DNA from: Cacajao melanocephalus
Lineage: Eukaryota > Chordata > Mammalia > Primates > Pitheciidae
DNA length: 64,000 nt
Assembly (NCBI GenBank): GCA_963573385.1
Contig: CAUYLG010044345.1
Coordinates: 1-64,000, forward strand
Reading direction: 5' to 3'
Each line of letters begins with the position of its first letter. Position 1 is the stretch's first letter. Position numbers and translations under genes: made by a program. The notes below the pieces were generated by a model. That model saw only the letters and a program-made list of their open reading frames with translations. It was not told the DNA's origin and did not search any database. Shown here piece by piece: positions 1-17,982 of the stretch.

Positions 1-98
1 AAGGGGAGTAGGGAGTAACTGCTAATGGGGACGGGGTCTCCTTTTGCGGGGACAAAATGTTCTCAAGTGGACTGGTGTTGGCTGTGCAAATGTGAATG
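1..98 (+). repeat. L1 3'-end fragment, copy a
   Basis: Matches the 3' end of an old L1 (GGGAGTAACTGCTAATGGGG and following). Nearly identical to 1196-1293. Confidence 0.7.
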
Positions 99-394
99 CT
101 GCTGCCTGAAGACCTCAATGTCAGTCATAGGAGGGGTCCCCAGTGTCCTGAGCCCCAAGCAGGCAGATGACACGCCCCCTCCCTTCCCCTCACCCAAAAT
201 ATCCGATCCTCCAGCATGTCTGGGCGGCTTTGCTATAGAAACGCCACCAAATCCCCCCATTCCTGGTCAGTCCCTCGCTGCAACCATCACTGCCCCTGAC
301 CGGGATGCCTGCAACGGCCGCTCATACCACACCCATCCCACCCGCAGCCACAGCCATCCTCCTAAGACACGCGGCGTCCTCAAATGGATAATGG

Positions 395-2132
<1,738 letters not shown>

Positions 2133-2787
2133 TTAAGAAACCCACCCAAAGTCACACAGCAGAGTGCCACAGCTTTCCCTGCCTGTCACGCTGACCCAAG
2201 CCTAAGAATGGTAGGGAACACCCACACACCCACCCCTAGGCCCCAAGACCTGCAAACACTCTCCCGACTTTACGCTCTGTCCTCCCACCCAACACGCCCC
2301 TTGGGTGCTTGTGTCCTGGTGAGGTCCTTGTCCTCTTCTAGCCAAACATCTGCTGACTGGCCTTCCATGGCCACAAGACACATCAGGTACCATCACCATG
2401 GATGATTGTGAACAGACACCTAAGTGACATACTGTCCTTTGGAATTAACAGGAGAGAAGCAGGTGCCGACTGGGCCGTGCCTCACCTGGCTGCAGGTGCG
2501 GGCCAACCCCTGGTGTCTACAGTCTGAGGAGGCCGCGTGCCGCGGCTGCAACCAGAGAGCGAGGGCAGGAGGGAAGCCTGCATCACGTAGGTTCATTCTG
2601 CTCCGGGCACTGTGGACGTGCCATTTGGCCTGTGAGTGGCCAGTCAAGCTGGGAATAAGCTTGCCCACCCTGGTCGCAGCCTACCCAGAGATGGCACAGC
2701 CATACAGGTGGGTGCAAAGGATGGAACTCTACCTGCCCAGGTGCAAAGCTCACACCCTGGCGCACCTCACTGTGACACCTCTAATCA

Positions 2788-3314
<527 letters not shown>

Positions 3315-3449
3315 TTTTTGTCTAAAAATCGACTGCAGGCTCACCTCTGCCCAGAGCCCCTGCTCCTCTGACCCCAGGTGATGAGGAAGATAGGAAATGG
3401 AAACCATCTTCTTTCAGGGCTGAAAGAACTGCCACCTGCGTATCTTCAG

Positions 3450-3753
<304 letters not shown>

Positions 3754-3757
3754 TAGA

Positions 3758-3822
3758 ATTTTTTCTAAATTCATTGATCGTTGAGTGGATTTTTTCTAAA
3801 TTCATTGATCGCTGAGTGGATA
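3758..3822. repeat. 32-bp tandem duplication
   Basis: TTTTTTCTAAATTCATTGATCG followed by TTGAGTGGA or CTGAGTGGA occurs twice in tandem, one base different. Confidence 0.9.
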
Positions 3823-4230
3823 AACAAATACAACATACCCATACAATGGAATATTACTTGACCATAAAAAGGAACAAAGCACTGATCCATGATATTACAG
3901 AGATGAGCCTCGAAACATGATGCTGAGTGAAAGATGCCGATCACAAACGCCACGTGTTGATGATTCCATTTATACAAAATGACCAGAATAGGCAAACCCA
4001 CAGCAACAGAAGATGGCTCAGTGGTTGCCAGGGGCTGGGGGAGGGGGAATGGGGAGTGACTGTTAATGGGGATGGGGTTTCTTTTTGGGTGGATAAAAAA
4101 TGTTCTGGAATTACAAAACAGCGACAGTTGCACAACTCTATGAATTTACTAAAAACCACCAAACTATACACTTTAAACAAGTAAATTGTATGATGTGTGA
4201 ATCATATCTCAATAAAGCTGCTATTTTAAA
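3790..4230 (+). repeat. L1 3'-end fragment
   Basis: Recognisable old L1 3' end: CAATGGAATATTACTTGACC, GTTGCCAGGGGCTGGGGGAG, ending ATCTCAATAAAGCTGCT. Confidence 0.85.
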
Positions 4231-4478
4231 GAGATCTTTTCAACAAACAATAATCTATGTCCAATCCCAGGCAGAAACTGAACTTTCAATCATGATGACA
4301 CTCGTGAAACTACTGTGACCCATTTCTTCCAGTCACGCTGCAAACATTTGACACCAACTGCATGCTAGCACACACCATGTACTGGAGACCAGAAGTGGCC
4401 ACTTCTGCCTCAGGAGCCCTGATATGTGGGGGACATTTACGTGGAAGGATGCTCAAGCTGCATGTTTTCTTCTTATTT

Positions 4479-4946
<468 letters not shown>

Positions 4947-5756
4947 TGAAGACACAAATCCTAGTCTATAAGGTTACAATGTCTCAGAGAAACAAACAAC
5001 TAGTTAGGAAATAAGGCAACCTGAAAGTGCTACCCGAGGAATCAGAGACTGAGGTTAAGTCTACCTGAGCCAGTCACATCAGGGGCCAAATCCAGAAACC
5101 AGGAATATGGGCGCCTGCAAAGCTCACCCAAATCCTTCCCAAGGGCCCAGGGTGCAGGAGAGAGGTCTCACCACACTGCAACAACAACGTGGAGATTCAG
5201 CATCACCTTTGCAAAGTGTGCTCACCGCCTTGACCCAGGAGGAAGGTCTTGCTAGAATGCTTGACAAGGGAAGAAACTGAGGCCCGAGGAGCTTGGGTGC
5301 CTTGCCGTGCTCAGACACCAGCCCCAATCAAGCTACTGCTCCTGGCTCACAGCAACTTCCCAGGTGAGATTTGCAGGGTATCTGCTCTGCCAGCAGGAGC
5401 CTGGCAGAAGCTGGCCTGCCCCTACACACAACAAATGCACCCAGCCACCTAAGGCAGACCTGGCCCTCCTCCCTGGTCCTGAGAGGGCAGGGGCCATCTG
5501 TGGTCAGCATCCCCTGTTCCACTGGGAGGAACATCACCTGGTCCCCACCATATGGGCTACATGGAGAAGGAGCAGCTGTCTCCACTCTAAGTTCCAGAAC
5601 TGAGCACAATCTGCCTTCTTGGCCCCCCTCTAGACCCCCCAGGGGACAGGATCTGACCATTACCTCAGCTGTCCAAGAGGGAGAGATGCCTGTCCCACCT
5701 CAGGTCTGTAAGTGGGAACATGTGTTCCTCCCTCAACAGCCAGGGAGTAAAGGCAC

Positions 5757-6190
5757 AGGTAACAATGATGTAGAGACACCGGTGTCCCTCGGGTAGCAAG
5801 GCTGGGAGGGCATCTGTCCCTCCCATGTAGCAAGGATGCGGGGGCACTTGCGCCCTCACCCCCAGGTACCAATGGTGCTTGCAAAAAGCATCCAGCTCAT
5901 ACACCTGTGTCATCCTGGCCCCCGTGTAGAAATGATGCAGGGGCACCTGCCCCTTCCAGGTAGTAATGATGTGGGGCACCTGTCCTCCTTGAGTAACAGT
6001 GATGTAGGGACACCTGTCCCCTGCAGGTAACAACGAGGTCCTGGCACCTGTTCCCTCCTAGTAGTAATGATGTACAGGCCCCTATCTCCTCCGGGGAGCA
6101 GTGATGTGGGGGCACCTGTACCTCATCAGGTATGGATGATGTGGGGTCACCTGTCCCGCCCACGACGCCCGGGCCGTGGGGACACCTGTC
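5757..6190. repeat. Degenerate 34-bp minisatellite
   Basis: The landmark CACCTG (or a close variant) recurs at 5777, 5811, 5845, 5944, 5977, 6011, 6045, 6079, 6113, 6148 and 6183. The spacing is 33-35 bp except for a disturbed stretch at 5845-5944. Each unit reads roughly GTAAYGATGTGGGGGCACCTGTCCC with a variable C/T-rich filler. The last units run into the CpG island, 150 bp from the CRTC1 donor. About 12 units remain. Confidence 0.85.
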
Positions 6191-6730
6191 CCCCTCGGGC
6201 CGTGCCAAGCCCCGCCCCCGCCGCGCGCGCCCCGCCCCCGCCGCGCGCCCCCCTCCGGCCCCGTGCACACGCCGGACACGCGCCCCCTCCCTCCCTCCGC
6301 CGGCCCTGAAGGGTCGGCGCGGGCAGTCCCCTTACCCGCGCGGCCCGCGTCAGGCTCAGGTCCTTCATGACCTCCTCGAAGGCCGCCGTCTCCTCCGCCT
6401 GCTTCTGATTGTGCAGCGCGATCTTCTCGCTGAATTTCCGCGGATTGTTCGAAGTCGCCATCTTCTCGCCGCCGCCTCCTCCTCCTCCTCCTCCTCCTCC
6501 ACCTCCTCGCCCCCCCACTCGCCCGCGCCACTGCGCAAGCGCCGGCTGGGCCCACGGGCGGCGAACAGTGCGCAGGCGCGCTGGTGGTTGTGAGCGCGAC
6601 GCAGGCGCACGGGAGCGGCGCGCGGCGCGGGGGCGAAGGCGCATGCGCGCGCCCGTGCGGCGCGCTCCGGGACAGCGGGGAGGGCAGCGGGGCGCGAGTG
6701 GAAATTTCAGCGCCGGCGCAGTGATCCGCC
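6140..6730 (-). promoter_or_regulatory. CRTC1: CRTC1 CpG-island promoter and 5'UTR
   Basis: CpG-dense, GC-rich stretch that spans exon 1 and its flanks; I see no TATA box. Upstream of the start codon, NRF1-type motifs are visible: TGCGCAAGCGCC at 6532, TGCGCAGGCGCG at 6569 and GCGCATGCGC at 6639. A (GGA)n tract on the sense strand (6475-6502) lies about 13 nt before the ATG and is probably in the 5'UTR. Downstream of exon 1 the sense strand is G-rich (6180-6300), the GC skew typical of R-loop-forming promoters. The transcription start is not visible and is inferred to lie between about 6465 and 6600. Confidence 0.85.
6336..6461 (-). CDS. CRTC1: CRTC1 coding exon 1 (residues 1-42)
   Basis: CREB-regulated transcription coactivator 1, N-terminal exon only. 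It encodes 42 residues starting [13 protein letters not shown] and ending SLTRAAR, followed directly by a GTAAG donor (6331-6335) in phase 0. From knowledge of the family, this segment is the CREB-binding domain: the coactivator moves into the nucleus after calcineurin dephosphorylation, binds the bZIP domain of CREB and stimulates CRE promoters, mainly in neurons. The same 42 residues are what remains of CRTC1 in the CRTC1-MAML2 fusion of mucoepidermoid carcinoma. The start codon has a strong context (A at -3, G at +4) and lies in a CpG island. Later exons are outside the window, to the left. The gene points the same way as KLHL26, 14 kb from its stop codon. Identity is firm from the residues and the neighbours. 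Confidence 0.96.
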
Positions 6731-6937
6731 TCCTGGCCCGCTGGACAGCGGCCGCCTGGCTGTTGGACAAGGACCGCGAACCGGCTGGGGCACTGGAGCC
6801 CCCAAGAGGGAGACGGCCTGACCCAGACCCTCCCAATTCATAAGGGTGGGGCCAGGCACTCCCCTGAAGATTAGTAGCACCCCGAGGTTGAACTTGGGTT
6901 TGAACTAAGAGCTCTGAAAACAGACTAGGGCGTTGGT

Positions 6938-7240
6938 CATTCATGCATTCATTCACGCAAGGAAAATTTACTGAGCACCTAGTATGTGCCAGACAAACTG
7001 GGGTACAGGCGTGACCAAGCAGACGTGATCCCTGCCCTTATGGAGTGTACAGTCAGAGAGGGGCAGAGATAACACACAAATAACCAAGAACTTTTCAGAT
7101 GGAGATAAATGTGATGCGGTAAATAAGACCAGTGGCCAGCCTAAGAAAGATGTTAAGGAGGGAGGCTCCTGCAGCCACCACAGACAGGGAACCGGGAAGT
7201 TATCTTAGCTAAGACCTGAACCCTACAATCAGCCCCTCAG
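6938..7240 (+). repeat. L2 3' fragment
   Basis: CATTCATTCACGCAAGGAAAATTTACTGAGCACC and CCTGCCCTTATGGAGTGTAC are L2 hallmarks. Confidence 0.7.
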
Positions 7241-7259
7241 TCCATAAACCTGGCGGTTG

Positions 7260-7402
7260 TGGCCGGGCGCGGTGGCTCATGCCTGTAATCCTAGCACTTT
7301 GGGAGGCCGAGGTGGGTGGATCAGCTGAGGTCAGGAGTTTAAGACCAGCCTGGCCATCATGGTGAAACCCCCTTTTTTTTTTTTTATCTATTAAAAAAAA
7401 AA
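7260..7402 (+). repeat. Alu left monomer (FLAM-like)
   Basis: Left arm only with T-rich then A-rich tail, flanked by CCTGGCGGTTG / ACTGGCGGTTG target duplications. Confidence 0.85.
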
Positions 7403-7429
7403 ACTGGCGGTTGCCCGGTTGCCCTTAGT

Positions 7430-7727
<298 letters not shown>

Positions 7728-8230
7728 AACGACTTTCTTTTCCCATTCCCTTGCAATGGGTATGTTGCTGTTCTCTGGATACCTGAGCCCAAAGAAGTGG
7801 AGTTACAGAGCTTCAGCCTTCCCTCTGCATACTTCTCCAGTCCAGTCTTGTTTAAGGATCTCTATTTTGCAACAAGGTGCTAACAGAAGGGTCCAGAAAT
7901 TCCATCTAGACTCAGCAGGGAAGGAAGGAGCAGAGACTTTCCGATGGCGAGATGGTGAGCCAGGGAAGCAGGAGGGACTCTGACCCTCCCTTCCTCAAGA
8001 GAGGGACCCCCAACCACCAATATTGAAAGTTTATATTCAGGGGCCTGCAGGGATTTCAGAGTACCAGCTGGGTGGAAGCTAGGAAGGTCAGCTGGGGAAA
8101 TTCACGGTGGCTGTCATTGCACAATGGGCACACTTTTTATTGAACTAAGGGATGGCTGGAGGGGATGCTGACATTTTCCAAACATGCTTTGATTCACGCT
8201 TTACAACAAGTAATAAAACATCCATGTTAA

Positions 8231-9175
<945 letters not shown>

Positions 9176-9289
9176 GCTTCTAGATCCAGCCATTCCTGAA
9201 GTTAGACTCACCTGCCTTTTCAGTTATGTGAGCCAAACATTTGTTCCCTTTTTTGCTTGGCTATTTATTTTCTTGTTTGGTTGTTTGCT

Positions 9290-10254
<965 letters not shown>

Positions 10255-10462
10255 GCCCTGCTGGCTTCTAGTTCTTGACAGCATCCTGTGAGGTCAGAGA
10301 AGAAATAAAGACAGAGCAGGGATAGCCGCTGCCCCTAGCAATTTATGCACCAGAACTCAGGCTTCACAGCCAACCTGAGCCACTTCTACAACACTGAGTT
10401 TTGCAGACTTTCAGTGAAGTTAATAAGTGTCGACTGCCTTGCTCCTAAGAAGTGCTCCATAA

Positions 10463-10950
<488 letters not shown>

Positions 10951-11494
10951 CTGCAGGCTTTAAATTACGTTACTATGTGTCAACTGCCTCACTCCTAAGA
11001 GGTGCCCCATAAATGCCATTTACCCTGATCACTTACATATTTCTGCACTAAGCCAGTTTCCAGGCACAGGAAGATGGAAGAGAAAAGATTTTGGGGGCTA
11101 GCAGGGGTTCTGAGGTCACAGCAAGGAGCCATCTGGCCATGTGCGGAAGAGAGTCTGGTGCTTTTCCTATTCACCCCCATTCACCCCGCAGCCTCCCTCC
11201 GTGAAACCTGATCCATCCTAAACCTTGGTGATGAGTCAGAGGAAGCAGCCAGCCCGCTCATTGTGCAATGGCCAGACAGCAGCCCAAGGCCCCCTCCTTG
11301 CTCCACTGACCCCCAGCCCTGAGAAGGGCGAGGCTTCAGTGTCCAGTGATTGGGGCAGAATCCAGCCCTGAGGTTTTCACTTTCTTCCTTCATCAAAAGA
11401 AGTTTCTGCCACCCAGTGTGGTCCAATGCTGCTCCTCACAGCGGCCCCGCAGGCTTTGCGAAGCCGGGCAGATCCCACCCTCCCATGGCACTTA

Positions 11495-11816
<322 letters not shown>

Positions 11817-12207
11817 CTACCCTCCTCCCAGCAGCTCCCCATGCCCAAGCCCAGCTCGGCAATCACTCCAGCCACAGCGACATCTTTGCTGTTCTCTCTG
11901 CCTGGATCACTCTCCTCCAAGATGCTTTCCTGGCTGGCTGCTTCTCAACTTGCAGGCCTCTGCTCTGAGAGACCCTCCTGAAGGGTGTAGCTGAAATAGC
12001 CCTCCAGCGTCTCTTCCCATGACCTGAAACATCCCCCCTCCGAAGGCAGCTGTTTCTAGGGTCTCATCTGATTCCTTGTGGACCGAGCTGAGATTATATT
12101 CACCTTTCCCAAAGAAGCCAGGGCCAGGCCAGATCTCCCTGTGTGCCTGTGTAATGTGGAAAGGGCACAGACACACGTGATTTCCTATGAGTTTTTGTTT
12201 GTGTGTT

Positions 12208-12811
<604 letters not shown>

Positions 12812-12824
12812 TTAGCGTTTCTGC

Positions 12825-13025
12825 ATGGTCCACCACTTATCAGTGCTCAAGCTGTGTGACAATGGAAAAGTATCTTCCCCTCTCTGAGCCTCACTGCCCT
12901 TCTCAGCTAAATGTGGACAGTGGTGCTCCTCGTAGCAGGCTCTTGGAAAGATTAAACAGATAACACATGGAAAGCACTTAGCTCACTGCCTGCTTCATCC
13001 AAGCACTCAGCAACTGTTAAGAAAG
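12825..13025 (+). repeat. MIR
   Basis: CCCCTCTCTGAGCCTCACTG, GAAAGATTAAACAGATAACAC and AAAGCACTTAGC follow the MIR consensus. Confidence 0.7.
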
Positions 13026-13498
13026 CAAAACGCTACTTTGCAATGTTAGTTTTCATGCTTTGCTTCTCAGCTCTTCCTTATATGGGATCTTAAGTCGATT
13101 TGGGGTACCCACGTTGTATGGAGGTGAATTAGGGCCACTGGAGCTGGGAGGCAAAGAGGAAAACAATCCCTGGTCTGTCTTTGACTTCCAAAAGAGGTTC
13201 TCATCGTACAGAGTTTTTAAAGGGCAAAGCAAAAGCCAGGTCTGATCATGAAGAGAGAGGGAAAGGACCCAAGAGAAACCAGCAATGCTCCTCCTTACAA
13301 TAAGGTTACAGGAGGACCCAGGCCCCTCGTCCTCCCACCCAGGCTTGAGTGGTGGATGGAGGGTGGAGCGAGGTGGGCTGCCAGGGAGGGTAGGGAGAGG
13401 CTGGAACTGGCCAGACAGTGGACCCAGGGCTGCAGTCTAGGGGCCCAGCCACCTGCGCTGAGGTGCAGATAGCTGAAGTGTGTTTTGCAAAACTGCTT

Positions 13499-13609
13499 GG
13501 CTGGCTGGTGCAGTGGCTCATGCCTGTATTCCCAGCACTTTGGGAGGCAGACGCCGGAGGACTGCTTGAGCTCAGGAGTTCAAGACCAGCCTGGGCAACA
13601 TAGTGAGAC
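13499..13609 (+). repeat. Alu 5' fragment
   Basis: Left-arm sequence only, old type, without A-tail. Confidence 0.85.
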
Positions 13610-13732
13610 TGGGGCAGGCTCCCAGTGACACCTGCAGTCCCCATGCCCTGAAACTTGGCCAAGGCCCCACTGACATCCCCATATCCAGACCCTCGTCCTG
13701 CTGTCCAAGAGCCTGGGACACTCACAGCCCTC

Positions 13733-13752
13733 ACTTACCTGAAACAAAAGAG
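13733..13752 (-). other. Recursive-splice-like site (acceptor fused to donor)
   Basis: On the minus strand a pyrimidine run and TTTCAG are followed at once by GTAAGT, so a full acceptor abuts a full donor with no exon between. This is the form of a ratchet-splicing site. It sits between KLHL26 and CRTC1, in the sense direction of both genes. Confidence 0.35.
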
Positions 13753-13762
13753 TGGGATCCCT

Positions 13763-13783
13763 CGACCTCCAGGGGGCAGTGGC
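13763..13783 (+). promoter_or_regulatory. CTCF-like motif
   Basis: CGACCTCCAGGGGGCAGTGG matches the CTCF core (CCxCCAGGGGGC with purine after) with one weak position. It lies in unique DNA between KLHL26 and CRTC1, where an insulator would be plausible. Binding is unproven. Confidence 0.4.
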
Positions 13784-14054
13784 TGCTAAGGAGATGCAGA
13801 GCGGGCTTTGCTTTTTGGTTGCCAGAATCTGGGTCCCCATCTAAGTTTGGGGAGTCCCCCCACAGGGGGAAATTGGCCACTCTCCTAGTAAGAGAAGCCT
13901 CCAAACCAAGGGCAACCCATCGAATGACTGGCCCCGGTTCCCACCTGTTCCTGTATCCCTGCCCTCTGCAGTTCTTCCTTCCAAGTGGGAGACACTTCCC
14001 CACTCCTGATGTGGGGCTCAGCCATGTCATTTGCTTGGCCAAAGACTTATGGAC

Positions 14055-14530
14055 AGGTCAGGCACAGTGGCTCATCTCATGCCTGTAATCCCAGCCCTTT
14101 GGGAGGCCGAGGTGGGTGGATCACTTGAGGGAGGCCAGAAGTTTGAGACCAGCCTGGCCAACATGAAACCCCGTCTCTATTTAAAATACAAAAATTAACC
14201 TGGCCTGTTGGCACACACCTGTAATCCCAGTTAGGAGGCAGGGGCAGGAGAACTGCTTGAACCTGGGGGGTGGAAGTGGCAGAGAGCTGAGATTGCACCA
14301 CTGCACTCCAGCCTGGGTGACAGAGCGAGACTTGGTCTCAAAATAAATAAATAAATGAATAAGCGAGCAAGCTGCCCTTGGTGGCATGCGCCTATAGTCC
14401 TAGCTACTTGGGAGGCTGAGGTGGGAGGATCACTTGAGCCCAGGGTGTCGAGCCTGCAGTAAGCCACGATTGTGCCACTGCACTCCATCCTGGGCGACAG
14501 AGCGAGACTCTATCTCAAAAGAAAAAAGAC
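14055..14530 (+). repeat. Alu plus extra right arm (trimer)
   Basis: Sense Alu 14055-14362 is followed by a second right arm 14368-14530. Both lie within one target duplication, AAAGACTTATGG(A/G)CAG, at about 14040 and 14525. Confidence 0.85.
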
Positions 14531-14544
14531 TTATGGGCAGATGT

Positions 14545-14855
14545 GACAGTGTGTGAGTCCCGAATTGAGACCCTACGAGGCCTCACGTGATTCCGCTTGT
14601 CCTCAGACACCTGCAGGAGGAAAGCATGCCCTGGCTAGCTGCTGTCCCAGCAGGATGCAAGAACCTGTGGAGCAGGGCCTCTGGGCCACTCTGCATCCTT
14701 GTCCCTGGAAGTACAGTAGCCTAGCCGAGGCCAGCCTAGAGCAGGCGCCCCCTCTGCTGACTCACAGACATGTGAAAAACAAATGCTCACTGTTGTATGC
14801 CATTGAGACTTGGGGGTGTTTGTTGCACAGCCATGGCTGACTAATACACACTAAT
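14545..14855 (+). repeat. MLT1-like LTR fragment (ERVL-MaLR)
   Basis: The 3' part (GCCATTGAGACTTGGGGGTG, TTTGTTGCACAGCCATGGCTGA) resembles MLT1 LTR ends. Strongly decayed, no coding content. Confidence 0.45.
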
Positions 14856-15139
14856 GTACTCACTTTCCCCACTCCCCAGACAGCTGGGGTACGGCGTGGG
14901 ATACCCCAGACAGCTGGGGTATGGCTGGACCACTGGGATGTTTCCATGCAGGCACAAGCCTGCTACAGAGAAACAGCACTGGGGCAGGGCCATCTGTTTT
15001 CCAGGGGCAGCTGTGGCTGGGTGCCCAGGGCAGATGGCAGTGCCAACAAAGGCGTCTGGATTCTGCAGTGGTGGCAGCTTTGTCCCCTGGCATAATTTCA
15101 GCTGAAGGCCTGGCTGCCTCACCCCTTTGATTTCCACTG

Positions 15140-15410
15140 TTTTCTTTTTTTTATTGAGACACGGTCTCATTGTGTTACCCAGCCTGGAGTGCAGTGGAGC
15201 AATCACAGCTCACTGCAGCCTTGACCTCCGGGGCTCAAGCCATCCTCACCTCACCCTCCCGTGCAGCTGGGACTACAGGTGCACACCACCATGCCAGGCT
15301 AATTTTTCTATTTTTTTTGTAGAGACGGGGTTTTGGTGTGTTGCTGGTCTCCAACTCATGGGTTCAAGAGATCCACTGGCCTCTGCCTCCCAGAGTGCTG
15401 GGAATACAGT
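15140..15410 (-). repeat. Alu
   Basis: Diverged antisense Alu lacking its 5' end. Confidence 0.9.
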
Positions 15411-15633
15411 CTCTAAACAGAGAGGGGGGGCATAGTTGTGCCTCCTCCCAGAAATCACGGGCCGTCAGTCATGACATCATGACATCCCAGCACCTCTGAC
15501 CTCCAGCCTTCTTATTATGAGAAATAATGTCTGCACTGCCAAAGACACTAATGGCCAGCTATGCTTGTCACCAAGCAGTTCCAAAGTTATAATGTAAATG
15601 TGACAGATGCTAGGGTTTTCCCATCTTATGTAA

Positions 15634-15995
<362 letters not shown>

Positions 15996-16044
15996 CTGGA
16001 CAATTTAAACAGCTGATGTGTATACTGCAAAACTAGTTGGTTCA

Positions 16045-16805
<761 letters not shown>

Positions 16806-17778
16806 GTGAGTATGCTCTTTTAACTTGCTCCTCCTGGCCACAAGATGGCTGCAGAAGCCCCTGGCATTGTGTCCTCATAAGCAGTGAGGGAGGGAAGGGG
16901 GCAACAAGGCCTCTCCCTTGTCCAGAAACACCCGACCCCTTCAAGCTTGCTGGCCAGAGCTGGGAAACATGCCCAGATTGCAAACAACCCCGGCAAAAGG
17001 CATTGCCAAGAACGGCTCAGCTGAATCTTAACCCCAGAGGCTGGGCACGTTGCTGCTGGCACCAAATTAGGGTTCTGCTGGTGAGGAGGGAGGAATGGCT
17101 GCCCGGCTGGCCACCAGAATGAGAGCGACAGGAAGACGAGGACGAAGCAGGGGCCTTGCTGGGGGTGGTGCACGGGTTGGTGCCCTCCTTTACCGAGGTT
17201 TGTACACAGAAGGTGCCCGCAGGCACTAGGGTGAAGAAGGCTGCCCTCACCTTCCCACTCTAGAACCTCTCCTTTGTGCAGCAAACATTCGAGCTGTGCC
17301 CTGTCTGTGCCATGCTGTGTTAGGTGCTGGGCCGCTGGGATCCACGGCCAGGCACCCCAAGGAAGAGCAGAACCCCGAGGCTGCACCGTGCAAAGCAAAT
17401 CTCCAGGGCCCGTGAGAACGGACGAGCTGGAGCTGCTTCCTCGGAGATGGAGCCAGGGGCGGGTTTCCAAGCTGGCCAGGTCCGGGGCGGATTCCCACCT
17501 CATACAGCTCCCCAGAGGCCCCCTTGGCTCTCGCTTGCTGAGAGGCCCCAGAAGTCACACTTGGCCTCCCTCTTGCGGGCCTGCATCCGACCGTCCCGAG
17601 AGACGGCGTTTTCCCACAGCCCGAGCCCAGGTGCGAGGGAGGCTCCTGCGGCCGGCGTCCAGGCCTCAGCGAGGAGGCAGGACGTCTGGAAGCAGACAGG
17701 CTTCCCCCAGGCTCCGGGCGTTGCCGGGCTCCAGACCCGTCTGGGCCACTAGGCAGAGCTGGCTACTCTGTTCCAAGG

Positions 17779-17982
17779 GTGCGTGCACAGATGTGTGTGT
17801 GCGGGCATATGTGTGAGCTTGCGTCTCACCATGTGCGGGCAAGCATGTGAACACGTTGCAACGTGTGAGCATGGGCAAGCACGCGTGTGCAGGCGTGCAG
17901 GAGCACAGCCGTGTGAATGTGTGCACTGCGGCATGCGTGTGCAGGTGTGTGCCTGAGCGTGTGCGAGTGTGCACAGGCGTGT
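17779..17982. repeat. TG/CA-rich degenerate purine-pyrimidine run
   Basis: About 200 bp of alternating TG, CG and CA steps with many GTGTGTGC and GCGTGTGC words; a candidate Z-DNA-forming tract. Confidence 0.8.

Noticed and set aside
14746..14765. CTCF-like GGCGCCCCCTCTGCTG
   Set aside because: The half after GCGCCCCCT departs from the consensus; weaker than the site at 13763.
16820..17503. 227-codon open frame on the minus strand between KLHL26 and CRTC1
   Set aside because: No recognisable domain, no codon pattern, and no flanking poly(A) or target duplication to suggest a retrogene.
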